In this document: in pieces, positions 14,324-14,342 of the stretch
Numbering within the stretch: the first letter of the stretch is position 1
Layout of the letters: the number at the start of each line of letters is the position of its first letter
Assembly: GCA_030620115.1 (NCBI GenBank)
Contig: JAUXFG010000097.1
Location: forward strand, 1 to 14,342
Length of the DNA stretch: 14,342 bases
DNA from: Candidatus Fermentibacterota bacterium
GTDB lineage: Bacteria > JAFGKV01
Direction: 5' to 3'
Position numbers and translations under genes: made by a program
Notes under the pieces: generated by a model
What the model saw: the letters and a program-made list of their open reading frames with translations, nothing else
What the model was told of the DNA's origin: nothing
Databases searched by the model: none

Positions 14324-14342
14324 GTGAAGGCCGTTATTCAAA
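14324..14342 (+). CDS. Start of a gene cut by the window end
   Basis: A GTG codon preceded by AAAGGAG (14311-14317) opens a frame reading (M)KAVIQ up to the window edge. That start is seen in D-aminoacyl-tRNA deacylase and also in zinc-type alcohol dehydrogenase/quinone reductase proteins; six residues cannot separate these. Only the good ribosome binding site and the recognisable first residues support the call. Confidence 0.45.

Overview
The window looks like a chromosome segment of an uncultured diderm (Gram-negative) bacterium. The evidence is a complete Mla-type ABC lipid transport operon with an outer-membrane-type lipoprotein, a TonB-receptor-style carboxypeptidase-regulatory domain, and intergenic spaces packed with short palindromic repeats. 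Such repeats are familiar from environmental genomes of candidate phyla, for example FCB-group lineages. No rRNA, tRNA, CRISPR array, transposase or phage gene was seen, so the phylum is only a guess.

Layout. 1-244: non-coding, with repeat fragments. 245-2303, plus strand: a Nudix hydrolase, a short exported carboxypeptidase-regulatory domain protein (possibly a truncated TonB-dependent receptor), a possible remnant of a four-helix-bundle (S23/IVP-like) gene, and a DUF89/ARMT1-like phosphatase. 2304-2661: repeat-rich spacer. 2662-4066, plus strand: a COG1237-type metallo-beta-lactamase-fold protein and an FmdB-type zinc ribbon, separated by repeats. 4363-4614, minus strand: an 83-residue peptide gene with its own strong terminator; it resembles the precursor of a ribosomally made, modified peptide. 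5313-8690, plus strand: a tight four-gene Mla operon (STAS-MlaE permease, MlaF ATPase, MlaD/MCE protein, PqiC-like lipoprotein). 8781-11012, minus strand: a GT-C-like polytopic membrane protein whose reading frame runs on through a repeat cluster. 11430-13796, minus strand: a 788-residue class V aminotransferase made of one catalytic copy and one degenerate second copy. 14324 to the end, plus strand: the first codons of another gene.

The four Mla genes clearly act together: MlaE and MlaF form the inner-membrane ABC core, MlaD carries lipid across the periplasm, and the lipoprotein is the periplasm-facing accessory. The other genes share no obvious pathway. 

The most interesting items are these: (1) the aminotransferase, in which the second copy has Arg at the catalytic lysine position yet keeps motifs that the first copy has lost, suggesting an intramolecular pseudo-dimer; (2) the small peptide gene with its own Shine-Dalgarno and terminator; (3) a modular intergenic repeat system with fourteen units of exactly 35 bp in two classes, mostly in fixed inverted pairs; (4) a 16-bp perfect palindrome present three times; and (5) repeat-derived coding sequence forming about 100 residues at the end of the membrane protein frame.
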